NCBI GenBank assembly: GCA_028065135.1
Contig: JAPTWR010000200.1
Span: 1-56,161, forward strand
Origin: Acidithiobacillus sp.
Lineage (GTDB): Bacteria; Pseudomonadota; Gammaproteobacteria; Acidithiobacillales; Acidithiobacillaceae
Length of the DNA: 56,161 bases
Reading direction: 5' to 3'
Shown here: positions 42,855 through 51,360 of the stretch, one piece after another
How the letters are laid out: every line of letters begins with the position of its first letter
How positions within the stretch are numbered: the stretch's first letter is position 1
The notes under the pieces: generated by a model
Seen by the model: only the letters and a program-made list of their open reading frames with translations
Told to the model about the DNA's origin: nothing
Databases searched by the model: none
Position numbers and translations under genes: made by a program

Positions 42855-43183
42855 GCGGCTGGCGGCCTAAGCGCACAAAAGCCCCCAGGGTTTCCCATGG
42901 AGGCCTTGGCATCCCGCGCGCCGCTCGCGGTTGGGAGTTTGGATCGCGGCGCAAAATGAGATATTCTCCCAAGAACGCCACTTGCAGAGCAGTTAGCCGC
43001 TCTCTGCCGTGGTCCCTTGACCTGACGCAACAGGAAGGAACATGGACAGTATAACAAAAATCCGCCTCTGCAACACCCTTGCCGTGCTTTGTCCGGCGCA
43101 ACTTCCCTATTCCAGCATCCCCGGCCCAGACAACCCCGGAAGCTCCCCAGCTTCAAGGCGTCCTGTTTGGCCGGGGGTGCGTC
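42855..43183. other. Noncoding stretch upstream of the primase-like gene
   Basis: 329 bp without a convincing gene. Hairpin-forming parts are visible (for example GAGCAGTTAGCCGCTC and an AAGCCCCCAGGGTTTCCCATG stretch, split by a short loop). It may hold the terminator of the trb operon and the promoter of the replication-type gene; a replication origin here is possible but not shown. Confidence 0.35.
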
Positions 43184-44476
43184 ATGACCGCCCATAAGAT
43201 AAAACATGCCCTGCCCGGCCAGATGGGGTTGCCTCTGGAACTGCCCGGCGAGCATTACAATTTGCTCCATTACGACCAGCGCGGCATCGTCGTTCACTGG
43301 TCGGCCCTGGCCGCAGCAGGGCAACGCTGGATAAAGCTCAAGCCCAACGACCCCAGGATCCCGGAGATTTTTCGGCACGATGAAGGCAAGGATGACACCT
43401 TCATCACGGTCAATGAATTTGACGGTTGGCGGTATATCCGCTTGTTGCGGTCCTTGCGCGCATTTTACGTGGACCTGGACGACCAGACCGATGCGTACCT
43501 GGTTCTCGATACGCTTACGGACGCCAGGCTACCCGCCCCGAACATGATTGTTTCGTCTGGATCCGGCTTGCACCTGTACTGGCTACTGGAACCCCTGCCC
43601 CCCAAGTGCCTGCCCGTCTGGCAGCGATGCCAGGACGCCCTGATCCGGACGCTCAAGCCTCTTGGGGCGGACTCGGCCGCTAAAGATTGCACCCGTCTCT
43701 TGCGGGTTGTCGGCACCCGCAACCGGGGCGAAGAAGTCCACGCTCTCGTTCTGGACGGCCACCGCTGGGCCTTGCGCCAGATAGCTTTCGAGATACTGGG
43801 CACGGAGGGCAAGAAGAAGGCCGAAGTCCGCGACATTCGCGCCCGGCGCACGTCGCCGGACAAGGCTATACAAGGCAGCATCTATGCACGCTGGCACCTG
43901 GTCTTTCAGGACCTCTTGGCTATCTCCAGTCACTACGGCCACAGCATCCCGGATGGCTACCGCGACAAGTGGCTGTTCTTGGCCGGTGTGGCCCTGAGCT
44001 GGTTCACCCATGCTGAGGGCATCGAGGACGAAATTATTGGCCTGGCCCACAAGCATACCGACTTGGCACAGCCGGAGATCCGGCAGGCCATGCAACCCGT
44101 GCTCAAGCGCGCCATGCAGGCCGCCAGCGGGCATAAAGTCGAGTGGCAGGGCCAGAAGATCGACCCGCGCTATCGCTTCCGTCGGCAGACGCTCTATGAT
44201 TGGATCGGCGACCTGATCCCGGCCAGCCTCATGCCGAAGATGCGGGCCATCATCCCGGACGACGAGGCAGACCGACGGGACAAGGCCCGCAACCGGGCCA
44301 CAGAGGGCCGCTACGCAACGAACTATACCGGGCAAGGGGTTAGGGCCTCTAACGCAGAGAAACGCGCCACAGCGCGCCTATTGCGGGCACAAGGGCAATC
44401 CTACCGCGCGATAGCGGCAGAGCTTGGCGTATCTCATCCAACGGCAATCAAGTGGTGCGGTGATGGTGGTAACTAA
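43184..44476 (+). CDS. RepB/AEP-type primase, candidate plasmid replication protein
   Basis: 430 residues from the ATG at 43184. Archaeo-eukaryotic primase features: the metal-binding DxD in FYVDLDDQTD, the S-x-H region SSGSGLHLYW and the third-motif region GADSAAKDCTRLLRVVGTRN. A helical middle part follows, then a C-terminal HTH (QGQSYRAIAAELGVSHPTAIKW). Such proteins start replication or prime lagging strands on plasmids. It is the only gene in the segment with a replication-type domain, so it is the best candidate initiator; this is inferred. The start is uncertain (a frame extends to 43079). Confidence 0.75.
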   Translation: MTAHKIKHALPGQMGLPLELPGEHYNLLHYDQRGIVVHWSALAAAGQRWIKLKPNDPRIPEIFRHDEGKDDTFITVNEFDGWRYIRLLRSLRAFYVDLDDQTDAYLVLDTLTDARLPAPNMIVSSGSGLHLYWLLEPLPPKCLPVWQRCQDALIRTLKPLGADSAAKDCTRLLRVVGTRNRGEEVHALVLDGHRWALRQIAFEILGTEGKKKAEVRDIRARRTSPDKAIQGSIYARWHLVFQDLLAISSHYGHSIPDGYRDKWLFLAGVALSWFTHAEGIEDEIIGLAHKHTDLAQPEIRQAMQPVLKRAMQAASGHKVEWQGQKIDPRYRFRRQTLYDWIGDLIPASLMPKMRAIIPDDEADRRDKARNRATEGRYATNYTGQGVRASNAEKRATARLLRAQGQSYRAIAAELGVSHPTAIKWCGDGGN

Positions 44477-44544
44477 TCGCCCCCTTGTATATCCCCCCTT
44501 GGGGTAGAGGCGTAACCCCGCTTTGCCGGAGCGGAGCGACGGAC

Positions 44545-44639
44545 CAGAGGGCAGCTTCCTTTTTGCTTTTGGGAAAGCTAAAACAGAACCGCTGTCCCGC
44601 TCACGGGACAGCACCGCAGCCGCGCTCACGCGGCAAGGC
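44545..44639. repeat. Twin-hairpin repeat R3, copy 2
   Basis: Same layout as at 19255: AGAGGGCAGCTTCC, then an AAAGCTAAAA stretch, then TGTCCC-GCTCAC-GGGACA and GCCGC-GCTCAC-GCGGC. Both copies follow directly after a plus-strand gene. Confidence 0.7.
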
Positions 44640-44656
44640 TACTAGAGGGTGCATTA

Positions 44657-44896
44657 ATGGTTCGAGTGCGTTTTGGTTTACTCTTGATTCATACGATTGG
44701 CGTGGCTTTGGCAGCCTTAATCGCGTGGGTTCTAGCGGGTCCTGTGGCATCTATCTTTCCTTTTGTCACTGCTTCCACCTTCCGGTTAGCCGCTCTCAGT
44801 ATGCTTGTTCTTTACTGGCTATATGAAGGCTGGGTCTTAGTTTCTGGTAAACATAAGGCGGCGAAGTTCTTTGAGCGTCGTGGTGACTCTAATTAA
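44657..44896 (+). CDS. Small membrane protein
   Basis: 79 residues with two hydrophobic segments (about 8-30 and 42-62) and a basic C-terminus. GAGGG precedes the ATG. No family recognised. It is followed by another small gene after 11 bp. Confidence 0.5.
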   Translation: MVRVRFGLLLIHTIGVALAALIAWVLAGPVASIFPFVTASTFRLAALSMLVLYWLYEGWVLVSGKHKAAKFFERRGDSN

Positions 44897-44907
44897 CAGG
44901 AGGTTTT

Positions 44908-45264
44908 ATGAAATCCCTAAAACAGCGTGTTTACAATGCGGTGAAGTCCGGGCGTCTGATCCGTACCCCAGGCACCCCAGCCGAGAACATGACGGACTTT
45001 GAGCTGACCCGGTTCCTGGCGGAATACACCCCGGAACCGGACATTGAATATTACCTTACAGCGGCGCATCACGGCGCGCGCGTTGAGGTTTCCGGGACAC
45101 CCGCTATCAGGCCGGATGATAGCGGTGAGCTGATCGAAAAGTTGACGGCGCTGGCGAAAAAAATGGGCGGCCGTGTTCGCGTGGCCGGTGAAGGCCTCGA
45201 CGGCGCACCGATGGACGTGACTATCTATGACGGGCGGCCCAATGGAACCCGAACTCACGAATGA
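44908..45264 (+). CDS. Hypothetical plasmid protein
   Basis: 118 residues, good GGAGG ribosome site. Soluble, alpha/beta; SGELIEKLTALAKKMGGRVRV could be a helix-strand pair. No family recognised. Its end overlaps the next gene. Confidence 0.55.
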   Translation: MKSLKQRVYNAVKSGRLIRTPGTPAENMTDFELTRFLAEYTPEPDIEYYLTAAHHGARVEVSGTPAIRPDDSGELIEKLTALAKKMGGRVRVAGEGLDGAPMDVTIYDGRPNGTRTHE

Positions 45265-45496
45265 CCGCGCCCGGCGCGAATGGCAATGGTTGTGCCGGGA
45301 AGTCGGCGAGACCGTGGCGCGGGCCACGATAAACGCCTTGCCTGGCAATCGCCGACCGTATCCACTGAACATCGCGCGCGCTTTGGACGTAGAGCTACCA
45401 CCAGAGGAAAAGTTGCCGCCACTGTTCGTGCCCGCTGAGGATGCCGTGATGAACGCAGCCCTGGCGCAGGCGCGGCGGGCATTGCGCGACCGCTAG
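45242..45496 (+). CDS. Hypothetical plasmid protein
   Basis: 84 residues from MEPELTNDRARREW, overlapping the previous gene by 23 bases; a start at 45227 is also possible. Helical, with REVGETVARATINALPGNRRPYP. No family recognised. Last backbone gene before the accessory block. Confidence 0.55.
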   Translation: MEPELTNDRARREWQWLCREVGETVARATINALPGNRRPYPLNIARALDVELPPEEKLPPLFVPAEDAVMNAALAQARRALRDR

Positions 45497-45585
45497 ACCG
45501 TGCCGCTTTTTTGGGCAACGGTCTAGGCCCGTGCTTCCCTTCCTGAAAATTCCCCACCAGGGGTCCCCATCTTTTGGGGATAACT

Positions 45586-45905
45586 GGGGTCCCCTCAGAA
45601 TTCGGAATTTAAAGCACGTTAGCGCCCTGAGAGCGTGTTCAGCGTGAAACTGTCCGAAACGGCTCAATTTCGGATGGGTTCTAGAACCGTGTACGAATGT
45701 AATGAAAACAGAATTCTGGACACCTGCCACCATTCGTACATCGTTTTCGGCCGTGGTAGCGAGGTGAAAGCTGTGATGTTGGAATCGAGATGTCCCGTAA
45801 CGGCTGTTGCCAGGGAAGCCAAATGCTACAGCCAGCAAACACAGGTGCTTGCTGGCGGCAGACGGAGCTTAACGTGCTTTAAATTCCGAATTCTGAGGGG
45901 ACCCC
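45586..45905. mobile_element. 320-bp TIME-like element with Tn3-type ends
   Basis: Bounded by near-perfect inverted repeats (GGGGTCCCCTCAGAATTCGG outward, inner end AAAGCACGTTA) that match those of the resolvase element at 12366-13246. No gene inside. The internal motifs GTACGAATGTAATG and CATTCGTACATCG look like a res half-site pair. No target duplication is visible (TAACT and CCAGA outside). It fits a Tn3-derived inverted-repeat miniature element. Confidence 0.75.
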
Positions 45906-45999
45906 CCAGACGCAACACCGTGAATCTCTGGGATCTACCAATACCCCAAGAAACCCCGCTATGTTGAGCTGTAGAGGAATATTTGTCATACTTCCGACC

Positions 46000-46130
46000 G
46001 GAGCAGTAGAAGCACGGAAGCTTACCCGCCCTTTACCTTGGCCCTAGGCCACTTGACACGCGGGACGGCGGATTCGATCGCGTAAGCATGGGATGAAGTT
46101 GTTGTGTCGGTTCGACTCCGGCCTGCTCTA
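46000..46130 (+). ncRNA. tRNA-like noncoding sequence with enlarged anticodon region
   Basis: The 5' end GGAGCAG pairs with CTGCTCT at 46123-46129 (one G-T). The T-arm GTCGG-TTCGACT-CCGGC directly precedes the 3' strand, and a D-arm-like AAGC-ACGGAA-GCTT follows TA at the 5' side. Then CCCGC and GCGGG form a stem with a 30-base loop that itself holds TGGCC-CTA-GGCCA. A further 38 bases lie before the T-arm. Not a normal tRNA. It could be a tRNA mimic, a remnant or another structured RNA. Confidence 0.4.
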
Positions 46131-46147
46131 CTGGACTATTAAATAAT

Positions 46148-47230
46148 ATGTCAAGAAACGTAGTTATTTCCCGATCGCGTGCCCTAAAAAAACTTCGTAA
46201 CAAACTCGGCAATCCAATCAGAAGCCTAAACTCGATAATAGTAGGTCTTCATGCCGTTAAAACCGGTGTGGCCAAGAAGCCGCCTGACTTAAACGTTTCG
46301 TGGGGGCCGCTCGATTTAGTCCGTGCAGAAATTGAAGCTCGGGGTTTTGCAATTCGATCACTTATGACGGTATCTTGTGATGCGCTAGATCACTATTTCC
46401 ATGACCTCGGATCCCTTCCTGGACCTTTGCAGGATAAATCCGTCAAGGCGGCTCTTCGGGGGGAAGTGCAAACCATTAATGAGCCAAATAAAATCACTGA
46501 TTCTGTGATTGATGAGCTGAAAAAAAAATTGCTAGCTTCTAAGCAAAGCACGGTAGAAGTGAAGCGAACAATTTCAGAGTTTTCTGAATTGTATTGCGGA
46601 AAACGGCAACCCCAATCTATTCGATTGCGCCATGAAAAACTTTATAATTATTGCGCGGACAACAAATCGGCAGAGGCAAAGAGTGCGTTGCCACCGAAAG
46701 TGTATTTTTCTGCAATTCAACTATTAATTTCTTGGCGCAACCTTCTAATACACGACAGTGAATATGATTCATTATCCGGTGATGCAGTAAGTGTTTTGCG
46801 CGACCATGCAGAAATGTTAATGATCGAGCATTCCGGTGTCGATATCAATAAAACAATAGAGAATTATTCAAACAAGATAGAACCAACGCTGAAGGATATA
46901 TCTACATTGGTTTCAATACTCTTAAGGTACGTGTCTGCAATTGACGAGTCACTATTAAGGAGCTGCGACATTGGCAGGTATTTCAAAGATGCTATTGTAT
47001 ATGAAATAAAAAATCGAAAAGATGGCCTCGATATTCTGCGTAAATGGCCTGGAAGATCTTTTGAAGCTCGCGTAAACAATGCAAGGGAGTTAGTAGCCAT
47101 TCATGGTTTCATGCCTGATAGCTTCAAATCAAAAAAGGGGACGACGTTTATGTATGTTTTGTCTGAAACAGACTTGCAGTTTCTTGAATGCAGTAGATTT
47201 GAAGACTTAAAACAAGTTCTTGACGTATAA
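46148..47230 (+). CDS. HEPN-like putative defence protein
   Basis: 360 residues, largely helical. WRNLLIHDSEYDSL contains R-x4-H (Arg197, His202), the HEPN ribonuclease signature, in the expected helix context. The rest has no recognised domain. It is AT-rich compared with the backbone and lies next to the restriction-modification genes in the accessory block, so an RNase-type defence role is plausible but inferred. A tRNA-like sequence ends 17 bp before its start. Confidence 0.5.
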   Translation: MSRNVVISRSRALKKLRNKLGNPIRSLNSIIVGLHAVKTGVAKKPPDLNVSWGPLDLVRAEIEARGFAIRSLMTVSCDALDHYFHDLGSLPGPLQDKSVKAALRGEVQTINEPNKITDSVIDELKKKLLASKQSTVEVKRTISEFSELYCGKRQPQSIRLRHEKLYNYCADNKSAEAKSALPPKVYFSAIQLLISWRNLLIHDSEYDSLSGDAVSVLRDHAEMLMIEHSGVDINKTIENYSNKIEPTLKDISTLVSILLRYVSAIDESLLRSCDIGRYFKDAIVYEIKNRKDGLDILRKWPGRSFEARVNNARELVAIHGFMPDSFKSKKGTTFMYVLSETDLQFLECSRFEDLKQVLDV

Positions 47231-47317
47231 TTCACTTTGTTTGTGCCGATGAATGGATTTTCCCAGTCTATTATTCACTATATGGACCATGAGCTAGATC
47301 CCTACCGCGATAGTCCG

Positions 47318-48076
47318 TCAGGCAGTCTGCCTGGCACGTACCAAGTCCGTGAATGCCGCCACGTCCATCAACCAAGCTTGCTGGTCAGGCGTATAAGTCT
47401 GATGCAAGCCACGCGGCAAGACGAGTTGCAGGCATTTGCTCGCCATTTCGTCTGTCTGGTGCTTAGAAATCGATGTTTCCAGTGTCAGCAGGTGTTTGTT
47501 GTCGATCCTGTCAGCCTCAGCGAGCACCTGCCGCCAGCGGTCTTTACAGGTGGATTTCACGCCCAGCATAGTCAATTTCAATGAGTCATAGGCCGGATTG
47601 TGGTATTCCGCCACGCCGGGGAACAGAAAATCTGGCTTGGCCTTATTTTCTGTGACAGCGGTGCGTGCATAGCGCAGGCCGCTTTCCACAAACAGCAGTT
47701 CAAGATGATTTTCCAGTGCAAGGCCGACCCGGCTCTTACGGCGGTTTTGCACCGACAGCGAGAACGATATGAAGCTATCAACATCGACCCCGTACTTTTT
47801 CTTAACTAATCCCTGTGGATTATTGTTAGAGTGAAACAGAAATCCTGCATGACTTATTACGTTTTGCGTTTCGTCAATGAAGCCATGCGATAGCCGGTCG
47901 GCGATGAGGTAACGTTCCAGCGTGCGGAACAGGATTTCTTCGCGCTCCATCCACGTCATTATTACGAGGTCTGGTTCGGCGCGTGCATCAAGGTCTTTGA
48001 GGGTAGAACGTGCATAAGCAGAAAAATCGCGGGTGGTCGGAAACTTCCCATTGAACTTTTTAAGCATGACATCAAG
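47318..48076 (-). pseudogene. EcoRII-type restriction endonuclease, C-terminal (catalytic) half
   Basis: About 250 native residues from LDVMLKKFNGKFPTTRDFSA to the natural stop at 47318. The EcoRII catalytic core is visible: FSLSVQNRRKSRVGLALENH, then ENKAKPDFLFPG and GVKSTCKDRWRQ (PD-(D/E)xK residues). The missing N-terminal half is at 10024-10578. The frame formally runs on to 48124 into IS110 copy 2. If expressed from within the IS it would lack the effector domain; isolated EcoRII catalytic domains are known to cut DNA, so activity cannot be excluded. Confidence 0.85.
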
Positions 48077-48098
48077 GTAGATACCGTCTTGGGCGGGG

Positions 48099-49067
48099 TT
48101 ATGCAACTCCAAATTTTGGGTCAAACGGTTTCCCCGACTTGAGGACGCCGAAAGCCAGATGCAGAAGCTTGCGCATGGCCGCGACCACCACTTGCATGGG
48201 GCGTTTACCGTTGATCAGGAGGCGATCGCAAAAGGCCGCAATGACCGGATTGTGCCGCTTGGCTACCACCGCCGGCAGATAAAGCGCTTTGCGCAGCAGG
48301 GCATTCCCCGCCTTGGCGATTGGGGTTTTTCCGGCCCATTGGCTCGACTGGCGGATGCGGGGATTGAGGCCAGCGTAGGCGACCACCTGTTTGACCGAAT
48401 GGAACCGGTCTAGGGGATGGAGGAAGGCCAGCAAGGTGGCGGCGGTATTGTTCCCAATGCCGGGAATGCTGGAGAGCAGCTCTTGCTGGCTTTTGAGGTC
48501 GGGATGTTTGTCGATATGGATCTCGATCTGCAGACGCACTATCCGGATCTGCTGCTCGATGAATTCCAGGTGGGCCTCCACCGACTTTCGCGCTGGCCCC
48601 TCCGCGGATTCTAGGCGGTTGTTCTCCATGGTTTGCAGGGCCAGAAGGTCCTCCAGACGTTGCACCAGGGCCTGGAGGACGACAATCTCCTCGGCCGGAG
48701 GCACCCAAGGTGGGGGACGGTGCATCCGGCAATAACGGGCAATGAGGCGGGCATCAGCCTTGTCCGTTTTGGCCCGAGTCATCTCCGTCTTGCCAAAGGC
48801 ATGAATTTGGGCCGGGTTGACCACGCTGACGAGCAGCTGCTGTTGCGCCAGAAAGCGCACCAAGCCGCGCTCGTAGGCTCCGGTGGCCTCCATGCACAGA
48901 TGGGCTTCCAGTGCCTCGTGCTGATTCAGCCAATCGACCAACTGCTGATGGCCCACGGGATTGTTGGGAAAAGCTTTGCTGCGATACTTTCCTTCCGGGA
49001 TCAGAAGGGCCGCATCGAATTTGGCCTTGGCCACATCAATACCGACAAAAAAGATGGGTTGCGTCAT
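48099..49067 (-). CDS. IS110-family transposase (DEDD recombinase)
   Basis: 322 residues, intact. DEDD residues in FVGIDVAKAK, CMEATGAYE and KTDKADARLIA; C-terminal domain from LSSIPGIGNNTAATLLAFLH with AKAGNALLRKALYLPAV. It differs from copy 1 at about a third of positions and has a higher G+C, so it was acquired separately. Confidence 0.92.
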   Translation of the reverse strand: MTQPIFFVGIDVAKAKFDAALLIPEGKYRSKAFPNNPVGHQQLVDWLNQHEALEAHLCMEATGAYERGLVRFLAQQQLLVSVVNPAQIHAFGKTEMTRAKTDKADARLIARYCRMHRPPPWVPPAEEIVVLQALVQRLEDLLALQTMENNRLESAEGPARKSVEAHLEFIEQQIRIVRLQIEIHIDKHPDLKSQQELLSSIPGIGNNTAATLLAFLHPLDRFHSVKQVVAYAGLNPRIRQSSQWAGKTPIAKAGNALLRKALYLPAVVAKRHNPVIAAFCDRLLINGKRPMQVVVAAMRKLLHLAFGVLKSGKPFDPKFGVA

Positions 49068-49292
49068 AACCAGTCTCCTTTCAAGAGATAACGGCGATCA
49101 GCGGACAATGCCGGTTCATCCTTATCTGTGCAGGCTCTTGCCCAGGGCAGGCCTAGGATACCGTCCGAACATGATGGCAAAGGTGAGGCAAGCGATTGAT
49201 CTGGAACACAGGATCAAGTCCTTAGGACGATTACAATCTTGCTTGCCTCGCTCCGGGGATCAGCCGAAGGGTACCAATCCACAGGGACTAGT
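49068..49292 (-). ncRNA. Candidate IS110 bridge RNA (copy 2)
   Basis: Noncoding end upstream of the transposase. It shares with copy 1 GGATACCGTCC (49156), ATGGCAAAGGTGAGGCAAG, the hairpin AGGATCAAGTCCT and GCTCCGGGGATCA. The 9-mer GATACCGTC is also at the other end of this element (48080). Loops between the blocks differ from copy 1. Ends not defined. Confidence 0.5.
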
Positions 49293-49319
49293 TCCAAGAC
49301 ATAAGTTCCAAGACATAAG

Positions 49320-49607
49320 AAAGGCGCTGCCGAGCATCTACCCAATGCTGAGATCACCTTCGATCGTTTTCACCTCATGAAGCTCGTCAACGAGGCCGTA
49401 GATGCCGTGCGCAAGGGGGAAGTCCTCACCCAGCCAGACCTCAAAAAAACCCGCTGGCTCTGGCTCAAGAACGATTGCAACCTCAAGGCCAAGCAGAAAG
49501 AAAAACTGCAGGAATTACTCAAAGACCAGAACCTCAAAACGGCGCAGGCCATCATGAATCATTGGGATGGCGTGCTCCGATGGTTCGAAAGGCAGATCAC
49601 CAACGGC
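49320..49607 (+). pseudogene. ISL3-family transposase fragment with internal deletion
   Basis: Reads AITFDRFHLMKLVNEAV-type sequence (in the DNA: NAEITFDRFHL, then MKLVNEAVDAVRKGEVL) nearly identical to the ISL3 at 7.8-8.8 kb, in opposite orientation. After KTAQA it jumps to IMNHWDGVLRWF, so about 42 residues are deleted. It is cut at both ends, by IS110 copy 2 and by another IS110 fragment. Confidence 0.8.
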
Positions 49608-50044
49608 ATTCTCTCGAAGCGCTTGATTTGGGCCTCCAGGGACTCGATATGGCGGAGCGTCTCGTCCAGGACAAAGCGGTGACTGGCACTCAACTCGCCT
49701 TGCAGGGCATCCAGGATCTCCTCCTGGCTGGCTTTGAGCCGTCGGCTGGCCAGTCGGAGTACGGCCTCCGGGGGACTTCCCTGAATCAGGGCCTGGATCA
49801 TGGCCCGGGCCGATTGCCCATGGATATCGCTGACCACCACCCCCAGGCGAATCCCACCATCGGTCAGCACCTTGTGCAAGCGGTTTTTCTCCGACGAGAG
49901 CATGCCCACCAGCTTTTGCCGCTGTCGGGCGATCAGTCGCAGTTCCCGCAGTTGTGCCGGGGGAACAAAGGAGCCCTGCAGCAGTCCGGCCCGAGCCAGG
50001 GTGGCGAGCCACTCTGCATCCCCAACATCGGTCTTGCAACGCTT
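49608..50044 (-). pseudogene. IS110-family transposase internal fragment
   Basis: The minus strand reads KTDVGDAEWLATLARAGLLQ, PPAQLRELRLIARQRQKLVG and then ALQGELSASHRFVLDETLRH: the central part of a different IS110/IS1111-type transposase. Start and end of the gene are missing. It abuts the ISL3 fragment on one side and the AAA ATPase stop on the other. Confidence 0.75.
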
Positions 50045-51241
50045 TCAAACCACTGCCGTATCCCGTGGATCGGGAATAGCCCTACGCAGAAATTCGTCGA
50101 AAAGCGGTACGGTAAAATCTAGTAATCCATGGGCCGGACTATAGATCATCCCTTCCTTGATCATTTTCGCGCGGACCGGCCCTAGAGCGGAGTGTTCGAC
50201 AGCCATAGCCGAAACAATATCCCCGAAGCGGTAGGGCCCCGATCCAAGCTCAGCCATGGCCCGAAGAAAAGTTTTTTCCGCAGGCGTCAACCGATCAAAG
50301 CGGACCCGGAAAAAGTTGCTGTCGAGTCGTTGAGTAGCCAAAGGAGTAGCGGTTTGCACGTCCCGCAATCCAATCGGCGTAAGAGGAGCGGAGTTCCAAC
50401 TGATATAACCCCATTCCTGCACAAAGTAGGGGTAGCCCTTGGTTATTCTAAAAATCTCAAGTAGGGCTTCCTCGGTGAAGGAAACCCCTGCCTTTTTGGC
50501 GGGATCCTGCAGCGCCAGGACCACATCTGCTGCGTTCAACGGGCCAACCTGTGGATAGGCGAAGAGCCGCTCGGCGTAAGATTTCGATTGGCCTGCCAAC
50601 GCCGGTAAAATGGGCAAGCCTGCCCCGATCAGCACCAGAGGCAACTGCTGCTGCTGCATCTGATGCATGGCCATGATCAGTGCACTAAATTCAAGCTTGT
50701 TAAGATACTGTATTTCATCGATCAGCAAAACCAGCAGAGCATTCTGCTCCAGGGCGGCTTCAGCCACAGCCTGAAAAAGTCTAGGCAAGTCTGCTTCCAG
50801 ATCACCACTATCGGCGGCTCCGACCTGAGGCTCGATATCCAATGAAAATTCCACCTCAGAAACCTTGACGCGAAGCGCGCCCACGAAGCTGCGAAGCACC
50901 GCCAGCCCCTGCTTGGCTTTGTGGCTGAGACCCGCCACACGATTTAGGTCGTACAATAGTTCCCGCAGCGGTGGAATCAGTAACGCTGCCAAATTCTTCC
51001 CTGTGTGCGCTTCAATACTAATTGTACGATATCCCACCGCACGGGCCCTTCGTGCAATTTCGGTCAGCAGAACAGTCTTGCCTACCCCCCGCAGTCCAGT
51101 CAGCATCAGGCTTTGCTCGGCCCGTCGCCGTTGAACCCGCGCCATCAGCGTATCCGCCTGCTCCAGAATCGTGGATCGGCCCACTAACTCCGGGGGTGGC
51201 GCCCCGGCACCAGGTGAAAAGGGGTTGGAAATTAGGTCCAT
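50045..51241 (-). CDS. AAA/ORC1-like ATPase
   Basis: 398 residues. Walker A LTGLRGVGKTVLL, Walker B LLVLLIDEIQYLN and a sensor region PLVLIGAGLPIL; the C-terminal part is winged-helix-like (LTPAEKTFLRAMAELG). The N-terminus NPFSPGAGAPPPELVGR is typical of stand-alone Orc1/Cdc6-like or STAND-type AAA proteins of unknown role. It appears complete although hemmed in by IS debris on both sides. Confidence 0.8.
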   Translation of the reverse strand: MDLISNPFSPGAGAPPPELVGRSTILEQADTLMARVQRRRAEQSLMLTGLRGVGKTVLLTEIARRARAVGYRTISIEAHTGKNLAALLIPPLRELLYDLNRVAGLSHKAKQGLAVLRSFVGALRVKVSEVEFSLDIEPQVGAADSGDLEADLPRLFQAVAEAALEQNALLVLLIDEIQYLNKLEFSALIMAMHQMQQQQLPLVLIGAGLPILPALAGQSKSYAERLFAYPQVGPLNAADVVLALQDPAKKAGVSFTEEALLEIFRITKGYPYFVQEWGYISWNSAPLTPIGLRDVQTATPLATQRLDSNFFRVRFDRLTPAEKTFLRAMAELGSGPYRFGDIVSAMAVEHSALGPVRAKMIKEGMIYSPAHGLLDFTVPLFDEFLRRAIPDPRDTAVV

Positions 51242-51360
51242 CAGATCTTCCGGTAGCTCAGCCCAATGAACTATAGCAATTTCTACACGAGTCTATCAAT
51301 GTCTAAAATATTTCTTTTAGAAATAGTTAGAGTTTGACAACTCCTGTGCACCTCATCTTG

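Larger units (their letters stand above)
48077..49305 (-). mobile_element. IS110-family insertion sequence, copy 2
   Basis: Transposase gene plus short and long noncoding ends, arranged as in copy 1. The left end is the shared TAGATACCGTCTTG (48078) next to the EcoRII C-terminal half; the right end is GTTCCAAGACATAA (49291), present twice in tandem (49291-49319) before an ISL3 fragment. Limits are estimates. Confidence 0.8.

Noticed and set aside
12366..45905. Target-site duplications around the two Tn3-type IR elements
   Set aside because: I compared the 5 bases outside all four ends in all combinations (TGTAA, ACAAA, TAACT, CCAGA) and none match.
8795..49305. Plasmid integration by ordinary homologous recombination between identical IS110 copies
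   Set aside because: The two transposases differ at roughly a third of residues, and their noncoding ends match only in blocks, so long identity for exchange is lacking.
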